Assembly (NCBI RefSeq): GCF_009739465.1
Contig: NZ_WHOM01000062.1
Location: 1 to 64,000 of the forward strand
Reading direction: 5' to 3'
DNA length: 64,000 nucleotides
Source: Streptomyces apocyni
GTDB taxonomy: Bacteria; Actinomycetota; Actinomycetes; Streptomycetales; Streptomycetaceae
Program-made: the position numbers and the translations under genes
Notes under the pieces: generated by a model
Seen by the model: only the letters and a program-made list of their open reading frames with translations
Told to the model about the DNA's origin: nothing
The model's database searches: none
Part shown: positions 34,805-44,211 of the stretch, piece after piece
Layout: each line of letters opens with the position of its first letter
Numbering within the stretch: position 1 is the stretch's first letter

Positions 34805-34816
34805 TATGCTCGGCTC
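34805..34816 (+). promoter_or_regulatory. -10 hexamer for a leaderless HAD-hydrolase transcript
   Basis: TATGCT (34805-34810) lies 6 nt before GTG 34817. A -10 box at this distance implies that the message begins at the start codon. No ribosome site precedes the GTG. The -35 element is not clear. Confidence 0.5.
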
Positions 34817-35665
34817 GTGGAAAACCACTCCCTGCCTCACTCCTCGCCCCGCACAGCGGCCTTCTTTGACCTGGACAAGACGGTCATTGCGAAGTCGAGC
34901 ACTCTCACGTTCGGCAAGTCCTTCTATCAGGGGGGACTGATCAACCGGAGAGCGGTCTTGCGTACCGCATATGCCCAGTTCGTGTTCCTCTCGGGCGCCG
35001 CCGACCACGATCAGATGGAGCGCATGCGCGAGTACCTCTCCGCGCTCTGCCGCGGCTGGAACGTCCAGCAGGTCAAGGAGATCGTCGCCGAGACACTGCA
35101 CGACATCATCGATCCGATCATCTACGACGAGGCCGCGTCGCTCATCGAAGGCCACCACACCGCCGGGCGCGATGTGGTGATCGTGTCCACCTCGGGCGCT
35201 GAGGTGGTCGAGCCGATCGGTGAACTCCTTGGCGCCGACCGTGTGGTGGCCACCCGCATGGTCGTGGGCGACGACGGCTGCTTCACGGGTGAGGTGGAGT
35301 ACTACGCCTACGGCCCGACCAAGGCCGAGGCGGTCCGAGAGCTCGCCACGTCCGAGGGGTACGACCTGCAACGCTGCTACGCCTACAGCGACTCGGCCAC
35401 CGACCTGCCGATGCTCGAGGCGGTCGGCCACCCGCACGCGGTCAACCCCGATCGCGCCCTGCGCCGCGAGGCGCTCGCGCGGGACTGGCCGATTCTCGAC
35501 TTCCACCGACCGGTCCGGCTGAAGCAGCGCGTACCGTCGCTGCGCGTTCCGCCCCGCCCGGCCTTGGTGGCGGCCGCCGCCGTCGGCGCCGCCGCGGCCA
35601 CGGCGGGTCTGGTCTGGTACGCGAGCCGACGCCGGGCACTCGCCGCACTCGCCGCGCCCGCCTGA
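34817..35665 (+). CDS. HAD-superfamily hydrolase (SerB-like phosphatase)
   Basis: The 282-residue product is a class IB HAD phosphatase. The nucleophile motif is AAFFDLDKTVIAKSS near residue 15-28, motif II is VIVSTSGAEVVE, the Lys motif lies in YGPTKAEAV, and motif IV is CYAYSDSATDLPML. An extension after residue 230 ends with a membrane segment (about 253-272, ALVAAAAVGAAAATAGLVWYA) and basic residues, so the enzyme is probably tethered to the inner face of the membrane. GTG 34817 (VENHSLPHSS) is chosen because of the -10 box 6 nt upstream; ATG 34793 is possible. The mycobacterial relative is called SerB1, but the substrate is not proven. Confidence 0.85.
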   Translation: MENHSLPHSSPRTAAFFDLDKTVIAKSSTLTFGKSFYQGGLINRRAVLRTAYAQFVFLSGAADHDQMERMREYLSALCRGWNVQQVKEIVAETLHDIIDPIIYDEAASLIEGHHTAGRDVVIVSTSGAEVVEPIGELLGADRVVATRMVVGDDGCFTGEVEYYAYGPTKAEAVRELATSEGYDLQRCYAYSDSATDLPMLEAVGHPHAVNPDRALRREALARDWPILDFHRPVRLKQRVPSLRVPPRPALVAAAAVGAAAATAGLVWYASRRRALAALAAPA

Positions 35666-36058
35666 GCGCGCGTATCCGTCCGAGCCCCCAAGAACAGCGG
35701 TCCAGTTCGCCCGTATTTGAACCTAAAAGTAAAGAACTTGGCCCAGGGCTTTCGCTTCCCCCAGGACTGGAGTACAAAGGAGTCAACGGCCCGCGAGACC
35801 AAGGACATCCGAGAGGAACACCTTTAACGCAATCACGGCCCCACGGACCGCGCATGAAAGCCGAGCACCCACGCGACGTCGACCCGTCGATTACGGGCCA
35901 GCGCACCAGGCAACGGGCAAAGATCCTGACCTGATGGGCACTATTTCGAGGACGCTTGGTAACTGGGTGGACATGCCAGCGGCGGTACCTCATATGGGTA
36001 CCGCCGCAACCCTGTGCGGACGCAACCCCGCGTGGCTGCGTGGCCGCGGACGCGTCGG
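35666..36058. other. Intergenic region with no supported gene
   Basis: This 393-bp gap separates two convergent genes. It is notably less G+C-rich at about 35700-35790 and holds one strong hairpin at its right end. I see no open frame with a ribosome site and family resemblance. Confidence 0.5.
35979..36007. terminator. Hairpin terminator between convergent genes
   Basis: Perfect 11-bp arms GCGGCGGTACC and GGTACCGCCGC enclose the loop TCATATG. Placed 51 nt past the end of the Fic-like gene on the minus strand, it can serve that gene and possibly the HAD gene from the other side. Confidence 0.7.
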
Positions 36059-36874
36059 CTACGCCGCTCCCCGCTGCATCGCCTCACAGACCGCAGTCGA
36101 CTCCCTGACACCTAGCTCGACCGCCTTTCCGCAGTGCGCGATCCACGCGGCCACACCCTCCGGCGTCCCGGACGCGTATCCGTCGAGCGCCTCCACGTAG
36201 GCAGCCCGCCCGAGCTCCGCGTAACCGGCCTCCGCCGGACAGATCGACTTCGGGTCGAGTCCGCTGCCCACCAGCACCACCCGCTCGGCCGCCCGCGCCA
36301 CCAGCCCGTTGTACGAGCCGAAGGGCCGCAGCGTGAGCAGCTCGCCGTGCACCACGGCCGCCATCACCAGCGCTGGCGCGGGACTGCCCGCGACCACCAG
36401 CCGGGAGAGCCCCTCCAGGCGCCCCGCCATCTCATCGGCCCCCGGAAGCGGAAGCTGGACCAGCGGCTCGTCCACCGGCTCGGCGCCCAGGCGCGGCCGC
36501 CCCACGGTGTCCTCCTGCGACCCGGCGGCCACGAGGTGCAGCCGCGCCAGCACGCGGACCGGCGACTGCCGCCAGATGGACAGCAACTGCCCGGCCTCCG
36601 CGGTCAGCCGCAGCGCGGCGCCGACCGTACGCGCCTCGCCCTCACCGCTGAAGTCACTGCGCCTGCGCACCTCTTCGAGCGCCCAGTCGGCCCCGGACAG
36701 CGCGGCGGAGCCGCGTGCGCCGCGCAACGCGGCCTCAGAGGTGATCTCGTTGCTGCGGCGGCGCATGATCCGGTGCCCGTAGACGCGGTCCACGGCCTTA
36801 CGTACGGACTCCACGGACTCGGCCACGCCCGGGAGCGCACCCAGCGCGGCGAGGGGATCGGCTGTCGTACTCAT
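36059..36874 (-). CDS. Fic/DOC-like protein with a degenerate active site
   Basis: The 271-residue product resembles actinobacterial Fic-family proteins. An inhibitory-helix-like segment ALRGARGSAALSGADWALEE lies at about 50-70, and the core segment VHGELLTLRPFGSYNGLVARAAERV near 185-210 corresponds to the Fic motif HPFxDGNGRxxR. The motif His is replaced by Leu, the acidic residue by Ser-Tyr and the GNGR part by NGLV, so AMP transfer by the usual mechanism is unlikely. ATG 36874 is preceded by AGGG. There is no signal peptide. Function is unknown; it is often annotated as an oxidoreductase without good reason. Confidence 0.7.
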   Translation of the reverse strand: MSTTADPLAALGALPGVAESVESVRKAVDRVYGHRIMRRRSNEITSEAALRGARGSAALSGADWALEEVRRRSDFSGEGEARTVGAALRLTAEAGQLLSIWRQSPVRVLARLHLVAAGSQEDTVGRPRLGAEPVDEPLVQLPLPGADEMAGRLEGLSRLVVAGSPAPALVMAAVVHGELLTLRPFGSYNGLVARAAERVVLVGSGLDPKSICPAEAGYAELGRAAYVEALDGYASGTPEGVAAWIAHCGKAVELGVRESTAVCEAMQRGAA

Positions 36875-36975
36875 AAGTACGACCCTACGCACCCCACGCC
36901 CGCACCCCACGAAGGAGTGGTCTTCTTCACGCCGCCCGACCGCGCACAGCGACCGCTCCGCTACGCTTGGTGAAC

Positions 36976-38052
36976 ATGAAAACTGCTTTCGTCGGGAAGG
37001 GCGGCAGTGGCAAGACCACGCTGTCCTCGCTCTTCATCCGCCACCTCGCCGCCGCCGGATCGCCGGTCATCGCGGTTGACGCCGATATCAACCAGCACCT
37101 GGGCGCCGCGCTCGGCCTCACCGACGATCAGGCCGCCGCACTGCCCGCGATGGGCGCGCAGCTGCCGCTGATCAAGGACTATCTGCGCGGCAGCAACCCA
37201 CGGATCGCCTCCGCCGAGACGATGATCAAGACAACGCCGCCAGGAGAGGGTTCACGACTCCTGCGGGTCCGCGAGGACAATCCGGTCTACGAAGCCTGTG
37301 CGCGCCCGCTGGAACTCGACGGCGACGCTGTGCGTTTGATGGTTACCGGCCCCTTCACCGAATCCGACCTCGGTGTCTCCTGCTACCACTCCAAGGTCGG
37401 CGCGGTCGAACTCTGCCTGAACCACCTGATCGACGGCCGCGACGAGTTCGTCGTCGTCGACATGACGGCGGGCTCGGACTCGTTCGCCTCCGGCATGTTC
37501 ACCCGCTTCGACATGACCTTCCTGGTCGCCGAGCCCACCCGCAAGGGCATCTCCGTCTACCGCCAGTACAAGGAGTACGCCAGGGACTTCGGCGTCGACC
37601 TCGCGGTCGTCGGCAACAAAGTCCTGGGCCAGGACGACGTCGACTTCCTGCGTGCGGAGGTCGGCGACGACCTGCTGGTGACGGTCGGGCACTCCGACTG
37701 GGTGCGGGCGATGGAGAAGGGGCGCCCGCCGCGCTTCGAGCTGCTCGAACCCTCGGTCCGGGAGGCGCTCGCGGTCATGTCCGGCGTCGCCGACTCCTCG
37801 TACGAGAAGCGTGACTGGGAGCGCTACACCCGCCAGATGGTGCACTTCCACCTGAAGAACGCCACCGGCTGGGGGAACGCGAGGACGGGGGCCGACCTGA
37901 CCAGCCAGGTCGACCCCGACTTCGTCCTGCGCGAGGACGCCCTGACCGGCGCTTCCGGCTCAGCTCAGGGCGACCCTGCCCAGGGCTCTACTCGGGGCCC
38001 CGCTCAGGGCCCTGAGCAGCGGTCTGCTCAGCGGTCTGCTCAGCTGGCTTGA
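36976..38052 (+). CDS. CooC-like P-loop ATPase
   Basis: The 358-residue product is a SIMIBI-class ATPase like the CO-dehydrogenase maturation factor CooC. It begins MKTAFVGKGGSGKTTLSSLF, with the deviant Walker A GKGGSGKTT, then VDADINQHLG. LMVTGPFTESDLGVSCYH is the place where CooC proteins carry metal-linked cysteine; one Cys is seen here. VVVDMTAGSD is the Walker B-type strand. The last 30 residues are a low-complexity tail of AQG/RSAQ repeats. No nickel CO dehydrogenase is in the window, so the client is unknown. TACGCT at 36962-36967 lies 8 nt before the ATG, suggesting a leaderless message. The gene overlaps the next one tail-to-tail by 13 nt. Confidence 0.82.
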   Translation: MKTAFVGKGGSGKTTLSSLFIRHLAAAGSPVIAVDADINQHLGAALGLTDDQAAALPAMGAQLPLIKDYLRGSNPRIASAETMIKTTPPGEGSRLLRVREDNPVYEACARPLELDGDAVRLMVTGPFTESDLGVSCYHSKVGAVELCLNHLIDGRDEFVVVDMTAGSDSFASGMFTRFDMTFLVAEPTRKGISVYRQYKEYARDFGVDLAVVGNKVLGQDDVDFLRAEVGDDLLVTVGHSDWVRAMEKGRPPRFELLEPSVREALAVMSGVADSSYEKRDWERYTRQMVHFHLKNATGWGNARTGADLTSQVDPDFVLREDALTGASGSAQGDPAQGSTRGPAQGPEQRSAQRSAQLA

Positions 38053-39317
38053 CCCTCGGCGCCCGGGACCCCCTTGGGTGCCGGAGCGGGCTGGGTGGAG
38101 AGATAGTCCGCCCAGCCCCCCTTCGGGGCCTGACCCACGCCCAGCTTCCGCATCTTGGCCAGCACCTTCGGGTCCTGGGCATCGAGCCAGTCGGCGAGTT
38201 GGCGGAAGGACACGCACCGCACGTCACTCTTGTTGCAGACGCGCTCGATGGTCTCCTCGATGGCGCGCATGTACGTGCCGCCGTTCCAGGACTCGAAGTG
38301 GTTGCCGATGATCAGCGGCGCGCGGTTGCCGTTGTAGGCGCGCTCGAATCCCTGGATCAGCCCGTCCCGCATCTGGTCCCCCCAGTACTTGTGCTTCGAG
38401 GGATCGCCCTGCGAGGTGCTGCCCGACTGGTTGACCATGAAGTTGTAGTCCATGGTCAACGTCTCGAAGGCCCGGCCAGGTACCGGGACCAGTTGCAGCG
38501 ACAGATCCCAGAGCCCGTCTTTCTTCTTGGGCCAGAGCTGGCTGTTGACACCGCTGGTGTCATAGCGGAAGCCGAGCTCACGCGCGGCCTGCATGAAGTT
38601 CGACTGCCCCTCCAGGCACGGGGTGCGGGCGCCGATCAGCTCTTTGTCGTAGTCAAAGGGAAGCGGCTCGGCCTTCTTGGTCCCGGTGTTGGACTTCCAC
38701 TGGCTCACAAAAGCCTTGGCCTGGGCGATCTCGCTCTTCCACTCCTCGACGGACCACTCACCGACCCCACCCTTGCCACAGAAGTGCCCGTTGAAGTGGG
38801 TGCCGATCTCGTTGCCCTCGAGCCAGGCGCCGCGCAGCTGCTCCACGGTGTCCTTGATGCCCTGGTTGTCGTTGAATCCGATGTCCGACCGGCCCACCGG
38901 GTGCCGTGGCGGGTTGTAGAGGCTCTTCTTGTCCTCGGGCAGCATGTACACGCCGCTGAGGAAGTACGTCATGGTCGCGTTGTTGGCCTTGGCGACCTTG
39001 CGGAAGTGCGAGAAGAGCCGCTGGCTGTCCTCGCCAGCCCCGTCCCAGGAGAAGACCACGAACTGCGGGGGCTTCTGACCGGGCTTCAGCTTCTGGGGCG
39101 TGGCCTGGTTCGGCTGGGCGCCAGTGAAGGCCGTGGAGCCGTCACCGATCAGCCGGAAGGCGCTCTTCGGGGCGGCCGGAGCCGGGGCGGGCTGCGCCTT
39201 CTTCGGGCCAGGGGCGCCCTCGGTGGAGCCGGTCCCGCCGCCTCCACAGGCGGACAGAGCTACGGCACACACCGCGACGGTGACGCCCGCGACAAGCCTC
39301 TTGGTGGCGGCCATCAT
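38040..39317 (-). CDS. Polysaccharide-deacetylase-like lipoprotein
   Basis: The 425-residue product starts with basic MMAATKRL, a hydrophobic core and lipobox ALSAC (Cys near 22), so it is an exported lipoprotein. The catalytic-type domain resembles NodB/polysaccharide deacetylases: VVFSWDGAGED stands where the family has TFDDG, and GTHFNGHFCGKGG where the metal-binding H-x3-H lies. A region IGARTPCLEGQSNF corresponds to the RxPxG strand. A Pro/Ala linker (residues 38-60) spaces the domain from the membrane. It may act on cell-wall glycan, but the changed DD motif leaves activity open. The start is ATG 39317 or 39314, after GAAGGAAGAGG. Confidence 0.8.
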   Translation of the reverse strand: MMAATKRLVAGVTVAVCAVALSACGGGGTGSTEGAPGPKKAQPAPAPAAPKSAFRLIGDGSTAFTGAQPNQATPQKLKPGQKPPQFVVFSWDGAGEDSQRLFSHFRKVAKANNATMTYFLSGVYMLPEDKKSLYNPPRHPVGRSDIGFNDNQGIKDTVEQLRGAWLEGNEIGTHFNGHFCGKGGVGEWSVEEWKSEIAQAKAFVSQWKSNTGTKKAEPLPFDYDKELIGARTPCLEGQSNFMQAARELGFRYDTSGVNSQLWPKKKDGLWDLSLQLVPVPGRAFETLTMDYNFMVNQSGSTSQGDPSKHKYWGDQMRDGLIQGFERAYNGNRAPLIIGNHFESWNGGTYMRAIEETIERVCNKSDVRCVSFRQLADWLDAQDPKVLAKMRKLGVGQAPKGGWADYLSTQPAPAPKGVPGAEGQAS

Positions 39318-39563
39318 CCGCCCACCTCTTCCTTCGGGTCGGTTTCCGTGGACAGCGCCGCCAACCTCGCACGCCACACCTCCCCCAAAGATGCGACAAG
39401 CCGCAGAAAGGCTCTATTCACTCTCCCGAGGGAACTGTTGACCCATTTGCCCCGATAATCCACCACGATCCTTTACTCTCCATTACGATCTGTTTACTGA
39501 GAGTTGATGAACCGAGCTACGAGATGAGTTGAGAAACCAGGAATGTCGGAGGAGACGGGAAAC

Positions 39564-41801
39564 ATGTCCGCCTGCGTCCCCACCCGCCCCCACAAGAGGT
39601 TCCGGATCGCGGGAGCTGATCTGTCCGCCTCGATCGCCGTCTTCCTGATCGCGCTACCGCTGTCCCTCGGTATCGCGCTGGCCACCGGGGCGCCACTCCA
39701 GGCGGGCCTCGTCGCCGCCGCCGTCGGCGGCCTGGTGGCCGGTCGCCTAGGTGGCGCGCCGCTCCAGGTGAGCGGTCCCGCGGCCGGGCTCACCGTGGTC
39801 ACCGCCGACCTCATCCAGCAGTACGGCTGGCGTACGACGTGCGCCATCACCGTGGTCGCCGGACTCGCCCAACTGGGCCTGTCCTTCCTGCGGGTGGCCC
39901 GATCCGCGCTGGTCGTCAGCCCCGCGATCGTGCACGGCATGCTGGCCGGTATCGGCGTCACGATCGCCGTCGCACAACTGCACATCGTGCTGGGCGGCAA
40001 TCCGCACAGCTCCGTCGTCGACAATCTACGGGAGCTGCCAGCCCAGTTGGCCGATCCGCACCCGGTCGCCCTGTCGGTGAGCGCGCTGACGCTACTGGTG
40101 CTGCTGGCCTGGCCCCGCCTTCGCGGGTCGACGGGGCGAGCTGTACGGAAGGTTCCGGCACCGCTCGCCGCCGTGGCAGCGGCGACCGCGGTGGCCGCGG
40201 CGGCCGGGCTGCGGTTGCCCCGGGTCGAACTGCCGTCGTGGCAGAGCCACGCGCTGGTCGGACTCCCCCAGGGCCCGGCCCTGGGCCTGATCGCGGCCGT
40301 CCTCACGATCACCCTGGTCGGCAGCGTGGAGTCGCTGTTGTCGGCGGTCGCGGTGGACAAGCTGGCCACCGCACGCAAGGGACCACCCGTGCCCCGCGCC
40401 GACCTCGACCGGGAACTACGCGGCCAGGGCGCGGCGAACGTCGTCTCCGGTGCGCTAGGTGGCCTGCCCATCACCGGGGTCGCGGTGCGCAGCGCCGCGA
40501 ACGTGAACTCGGGCGCCGTCAGCCGCAACTCCACGATGCTGCACGGCCTGTGGATCGTGATCGCCGCGCTGCTGCTGGTGCCGGTGCTCGATCTGATCCC
40601 ACTGGCCGCGCTGGCCGCGCTGGTGATGGCCGTGGGCGTACAGATGGTGTCCCTCACGCATATCCGGACCGTCACCCGACACCGGGAAGTCCTGGTGTAC
40701 GCGGTCACCACACTCTCGGTGGCTTTCCTTGGTGTCCTGGAAGGCGTGGCGATCGGCGTGGCCTTGGGCGTGGCCGTGGCCTTGAACCGGCTGGCCCGCA
40801 CCCGGATCACCCACACCGAACAGCACGGCATCCACCAAGTGCGGGTGCGAGGGCAGTTGACGTTCCTCGCGGTGCCCCGGCTGAGCCGCTCACTGCATCT
40901 GGTGCCGCACGGCTGTGACGCCGTGGTGGAACTGGACGGCTCCTTCATGGACCACGCGGCCTACGAGACCCTTCAGGACTGGAAGGAGTCGCATATCGCG
41001 CGTGGCGGGACCGCCGAGCTCACCGGACGCTCCGGCAGCCGCATCGCCGAGCCGGCGTCCGGCTCCCATACCTGCTGCCGCCCCTGGACACCCTGGCGCA
41101 ACCACCGCTGCGACCGCCCGGCCGAGGCTCCCCAGCGCAGGCATCAACTGGCCAGCGGCATCGGCGCGTTCCAGCGCGATACGGCACCGCTGGTCCGCCG
41201 CGAGCTGGCGCGGCTCGCCATCGAGGGGCAGCGGCCCTCGCAGCTCTTCCTCACCTGCGCCGACTCCCGCCTGGTCACCTCGATGATCACCTCAAGCGGC
41301 CCCGGGGACCTCTTCGTCGTGCGCAATGTGGGCAATCTCGTCCCCCTGCCCGGGCAGGAGAGTGGGGACGACTCGGTGGCGGCGGCGATCGAGTACGCGG
41401 TGGACATCCTGAAGGTGGAGTCGATCACCATCTGCGGGCACTCCGGCTGCGGGGCCATGCAGGCGTTGCTCAGCAGCCCTCCGGGCGAGGACCAGACACC
41501 GCTGCGGCGCTGGCTGCGGCATGGCGTGCCCAGCCTGGAGCGGATGGCGAGCAGGAGCCACTCCTGGGCGCAGATCGCGGGCCGGGAGCCGGCCGACGCG
41601 GTCGAGCAGCTCTGCCTGACCAACGTGTTGCAGCAGTTGGAGCATCTGCGCTCCCACCCCGCGGTGGCGCACGGCCTCGCCCAGGGTTCGCTCCAGCTCC
41701 ACGGCATGTACTTCCATGTGGGCGAGGCCCAGGCCTACCTGCTCGCCGACACCGACCCCCTCTTCGACCGCGTAGCTCCCACCGCATTGGAGCGAGCCTG
41801 A
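39564..41801 (+). CDS. SulP-family transporter fused to a beta-carbonic anhydrase
   Basis: The 745-residue product joins two proteins. Residues about 15-400 are a SulP/SLC26 permease with about 11 membrane segments, beginning GADLSASIAVFLIALPLSLGIA and carrying GLVAGRLGGAPLQVSGPAAG. A short STAS-like part follows (about 410-490). After a Cys/His/Arg-rich linker, residues about 555-745 are a beta-carbonic anhydrase with zinc ligands in LTCADSRLV (Cys, with the Asp-Arg dyad) and ICGHSGCGAMQ (His and Cys). Such fusions are taken to move bicarbonate (or sulfate) and interconvert it with CO2 at the membrane. ATG 39564 is chosen over 39543 because GGAGACGGG lies directly upstream. Confidence 0.92.
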   Translation: MSACVPTRPHKRFRIAGADLSASIAVFLIALPLSLGIALATGAPLQAGLVAAAVGGLVAGRLGGAPLQVSGPAAGLTVVTADLIQQYGWRTTCAITVVAGLAQLGLSFLRVARSALVVSPAIVHGMLAGIGVTIAVAQLHIVLGGNPHSSVVDNLRELPAQLADPHPVALSVSALTLLVLLAWPRLRGSTGRAVRKVPAPLAAVAAATAVAAAAGLRLPRVELPSWQSHALVGLPQGPALGLIAAVLTITLVGSVESLLSAVAVDKLATARKGPPVPRADLDRELRGQGAANVVSGALGGLPITGVAVRSAANVNSGAVSRNSTMLHGLWIVIAALLLVPVLDLIPLAALAALVMAVGVQMVSLTHIRTVTRHREVLVYAVTTLSVAFLGVLEGVAIGVALGVAVALNRLARTRITHTEQHGIHQVRVRGQLTFLAVPRLSRSLHLVPHGCDAVVELDGSFMDHAAYETLQDWKESHIARGGTAELTGRSGSRIAEPASGSHTCCRPWTPWRNHRCDRPAEAPQRRHQLASGIGAFQRDTAPLVRRELARLAIEGQRPSQLFLTCADSRLVTSMITSSGPGDLFVVRNVGNLVPLPGQESGDDSVAAAIEYAVDILKVESITICGHSGCGAMQALLSSPPGEDQTPLRRWLRHGVPSLERMASRSHSWAQIAGREPADAVEQLCLTNVLQQLEHLRSHPAVAHGLAQGSLQLHGMYFHVGEAQAYLLADTDPLFDRVAPTALERA

Positions 41802-41999
41802 ACCAACGCCCCTTCCCGTCCGTGAAAACGTATGGCCCCGGCCTTCGGAGCCGCACCATGCGCGCAACCCGCACCACTTGGACAACCCAGACAGCCACAC
41901 AGGTCTAAACCAATTTGCCGTAGACCCTTGTCACCGGGGGTACGCGTCTGATGAGCTGTGGTCTGGGACACAACGGACACCCTGGGAAAGGGAGATGTC

Positions 42000-43955
42000 G
42001 TGAGCAACGAAAGCCTGGCCAACCTGCTCAAGGAAGAGCGCAGGTTCGCGCCGCCCGCCGCGCTGGCCCAGACCGCCAACGTCACGGCTCAGGCGTATGA
42101 ACAGGCCAAGGCTGACCGGCTCGGCTTCTGGGCCGAGCAGGCGCGGCGGCTGAGCTGGGCGAACGAGCCGACCGAGACCCTCGACTGGTCGAATCCGCCG
42201 TTCGCCAAGTGGTTCGCCGACGGAAAGCTCAACGTCGCGTACAACTGCGTGGACCGCCATGTCGAAGCGGGTAACGGCGACCGGGTCGCCATCCACTTCG
42301 AAGGTGAGCCGGGCGACAGCCGCAGCATCACGTACGCCGAGCTCAAGGACGAGGTCAGCAAGGCCGCCGGCGCCCTGACCGAACTGGGCGTACACAAGGG
42401 CGACCGGGTCGCCATCTACATGCCGATGATCCCCGAGACAGCCGTGGCGATGCTGGCCTGCGCCCGCGTCGGCGCCACGCACTCCGTCGTCTTCGGCGGC
42501 TTCTCGGCGGACGCGCTGGCCACCCGTATCGAGGACGCCGACGCCAAGGTCGTCATCACCGCGGACGGCGGCTACCGCCGTGGCAAGCCCGCCGCGCTCA
42601 AGCCCGCGGTGGACGCCGCCGTCGAGCGCGTCGACCGCGTCCAGCACGTCCTGGTGGTGCGTCGCACGGGCCAGGACGTCACCTGGGACGACGGCCGGGA
42701 CGTGTGGTGGCACGAGATCACCGAGCGGCAGAGCGCCGAGCACACCCCCGAGGCCTTCGACGCCGAGCACCCGCTCTTCATCCTCTACACCTCGGGCACC
42801 ACGGGTAAGCCGAAGGGCATCCTGCACACCTCCGGCGGCTACCTCACCCAGGCCGCGTACACCCATCACGCCGTCTTCGACCTCAAGCCGGAGACCGACG
42901 TCTACTGGTGCACCGCCGATGTCGGCTGGGTGACCGGGCACTCGTACATCGTCTACGGGCCGCTGGCCAACGGCGCGACCCAGGTGATGTACGAGGGCAC
43001 CCCCGACACCCCGCACCAGGGCCGGTTCTGGGAGATCGTCCAGAAGTACGGCGTCAGCATCCTCTACACCGCGCCGACCGCCATTCGAACGTTCATGAAG
43101 TGGGGCGACGACATCCCCGCGAAGTTCGACCTCTCCAGCCTCAGGGTGCTCGGCTCCGTCGGCGAGCCGATCAACCCGGAGGCCTGGATCTGGTACCGCG
43201 AGCACATCGGCGGCGGGACGTGCCCGATCGTGGACACCTGGTGGCAGACCGAGACCGGCGCCATGATGATCTCGCCCCTGCCGGGCGTGACCGAGACCAA
43301 GCCAGGGTCCGCCCAGCGCGCCCTGCCCGGGATCTCGGCCACCGTGGTGGACGACGAGGCGCGGGAGGTACCCGACGGCGGTGGCGGCTACCTGGTGCTG
43401 ACCGAGCCGTGGCCGTCCATGCTGCGCACCATCTGGGGCGACGACCAGCGGTTCATCGACACCTACTGGTCACGCTTCGAAGGCAAGTACTTCGCAGGTG
43501 ACGGTGCCAAGAAGGACGACGACGGCGACATCTGGCTGCTCGGCCGCGTGGACGACGTGATGCTGGTCTCCGGGCACAACATCTCGACCACCGAAGTCGA
43601 GTCGGCCCTCGTCTCGCACCCCTCGGTCGCCGAGGCCGCGGTGGTCGGCGCCGCTGACGAGACGACCGGTCAGGCCATCGTGGCCTTCGTCATCCTGCGC
43701 GGTACGGCCGCCGAGACCGAAGGCCTGGTCGACGAGCTGCGCAACCACGTCGGCGCGACACTCGGCCCGATCGCCAAGCCCAATCGCGTCCTGCCGGTCG
43801 CCGAGCTGCCCAAGACCCGGTCCGGCAAGATCATGCGACGGCTGCTGCGCGATGTCGCGGAGAACCGCGAGCTGGGCGACGTGACCACCCTCACGGACTC
43901 GTCGGTGATGGCTCTGATCCAGACGAAACTGCCGAGCGCGGGCAGCGAGGACTGA
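42000..43955 (+). CDS. acsA: Acetyl-CoA synthetase
   Basis: The 651-residue enzyme activates acetate to acetyl-AMP and then acetyl-CoA. It shows the AMP-binding loop LYTSGTTGKPKGILHT near 265-280, WWQTETGAMM for the acetate pocket, GYLVLTEPWPSM, the hinge LLGRVDDVMLVSGHNIS, and the C-terminal LPKTRSGKIMRRLLR with the lysine that is acetylated for control in this family. GTG 42000 follows AAGGGAG and is the usual start (SNESLANLL). It has its own terminator. Length is standard. Confidence 0.96.
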   Translation: MSNESLANLLKEERRFAPPAALAQTANVTAQAYEQAKADRLGFWAEQARRLSWANEPTETLDWSNPPFAKWFADGKLNVAYNCVDRHVEAGNGDRVAIHFEGEPGDSRSITYAELKDEVSKAAGALTELGVHKGDRVAIYMPMIPETAVAMLACARVGATHSVVFGGFSADALATRIEDADAKVVITADGGYRRGKPAALKPAVDAAVERVDRVQHVLVVRRTGQDVTWDDGRDVWWHEITERQSAEHTPEAFDAEHPLFILYTSGTTGKPKGILHTSGGYLTQAAYTHHAVFDLKPETDVYWCTADVGWVTGHSYIVYGPLANGATQVMYEGTPDTPHQGRFWEIVQKYGVSILYTAPTAIRTFMKWGDDIPAKFDLSSLRVLGSVGEPINPEAWIWYREHIGGGTCPIVDTWWQTETGAMMISPLPGVTETKPGSAQRALPGISATVVDDEAREVPDGGGGYLVLTEPWPSMLRTIWGDDQRFIDTYWSRFEGKYFAGDGAKKDDDGDIWLLGRVDDVMLVSGHNISTTEVESALVSHPSVAEAAVVGAADETTGQAIVAFVILRGTAAETEGLVDELRNHVGATLGPIAKPNRVLPVAELPKTRSGKIMRRLLRDVAENRELGDVTTLTDSSVMALIQTKLPSAGSED

Positions 43956-43985
43956 TCTCCAACAGCCCCTCACAGGCGTCCTGGG

Positions 43986-44017
43986 CGGGCATCCGGCAAC
44001 GCGCCGGGTGCCCGTTT
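43986..44017 (+). terminator. Terminator downstream of acsA
   Basis: Arms CGGGCATCCGGC and GCCGGGTGCCCG pair with one G-U over a 5-nt loop, followed by UUUA, 31 nt after the acsA stop. Confidence 0.75.
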
Positions 44018-44211
44018 AGCGCATAAAGTGCTAATTGCCAGGTCAGCCCGTGCCCACACCCGGTAGGGTGGGGCCGCGTCAACAACGCAACAAGGGTTCG
44101 AAAGGTTGCTCCCGTGTTGCCGACGCGACAGATCCACAAGGTGTGCCGGGAAGTCTGGTCGGCAATGCAGCAAGCGATCCCGTTGCCGAACCGACCCGGA
44201 GGTCCCCACCC

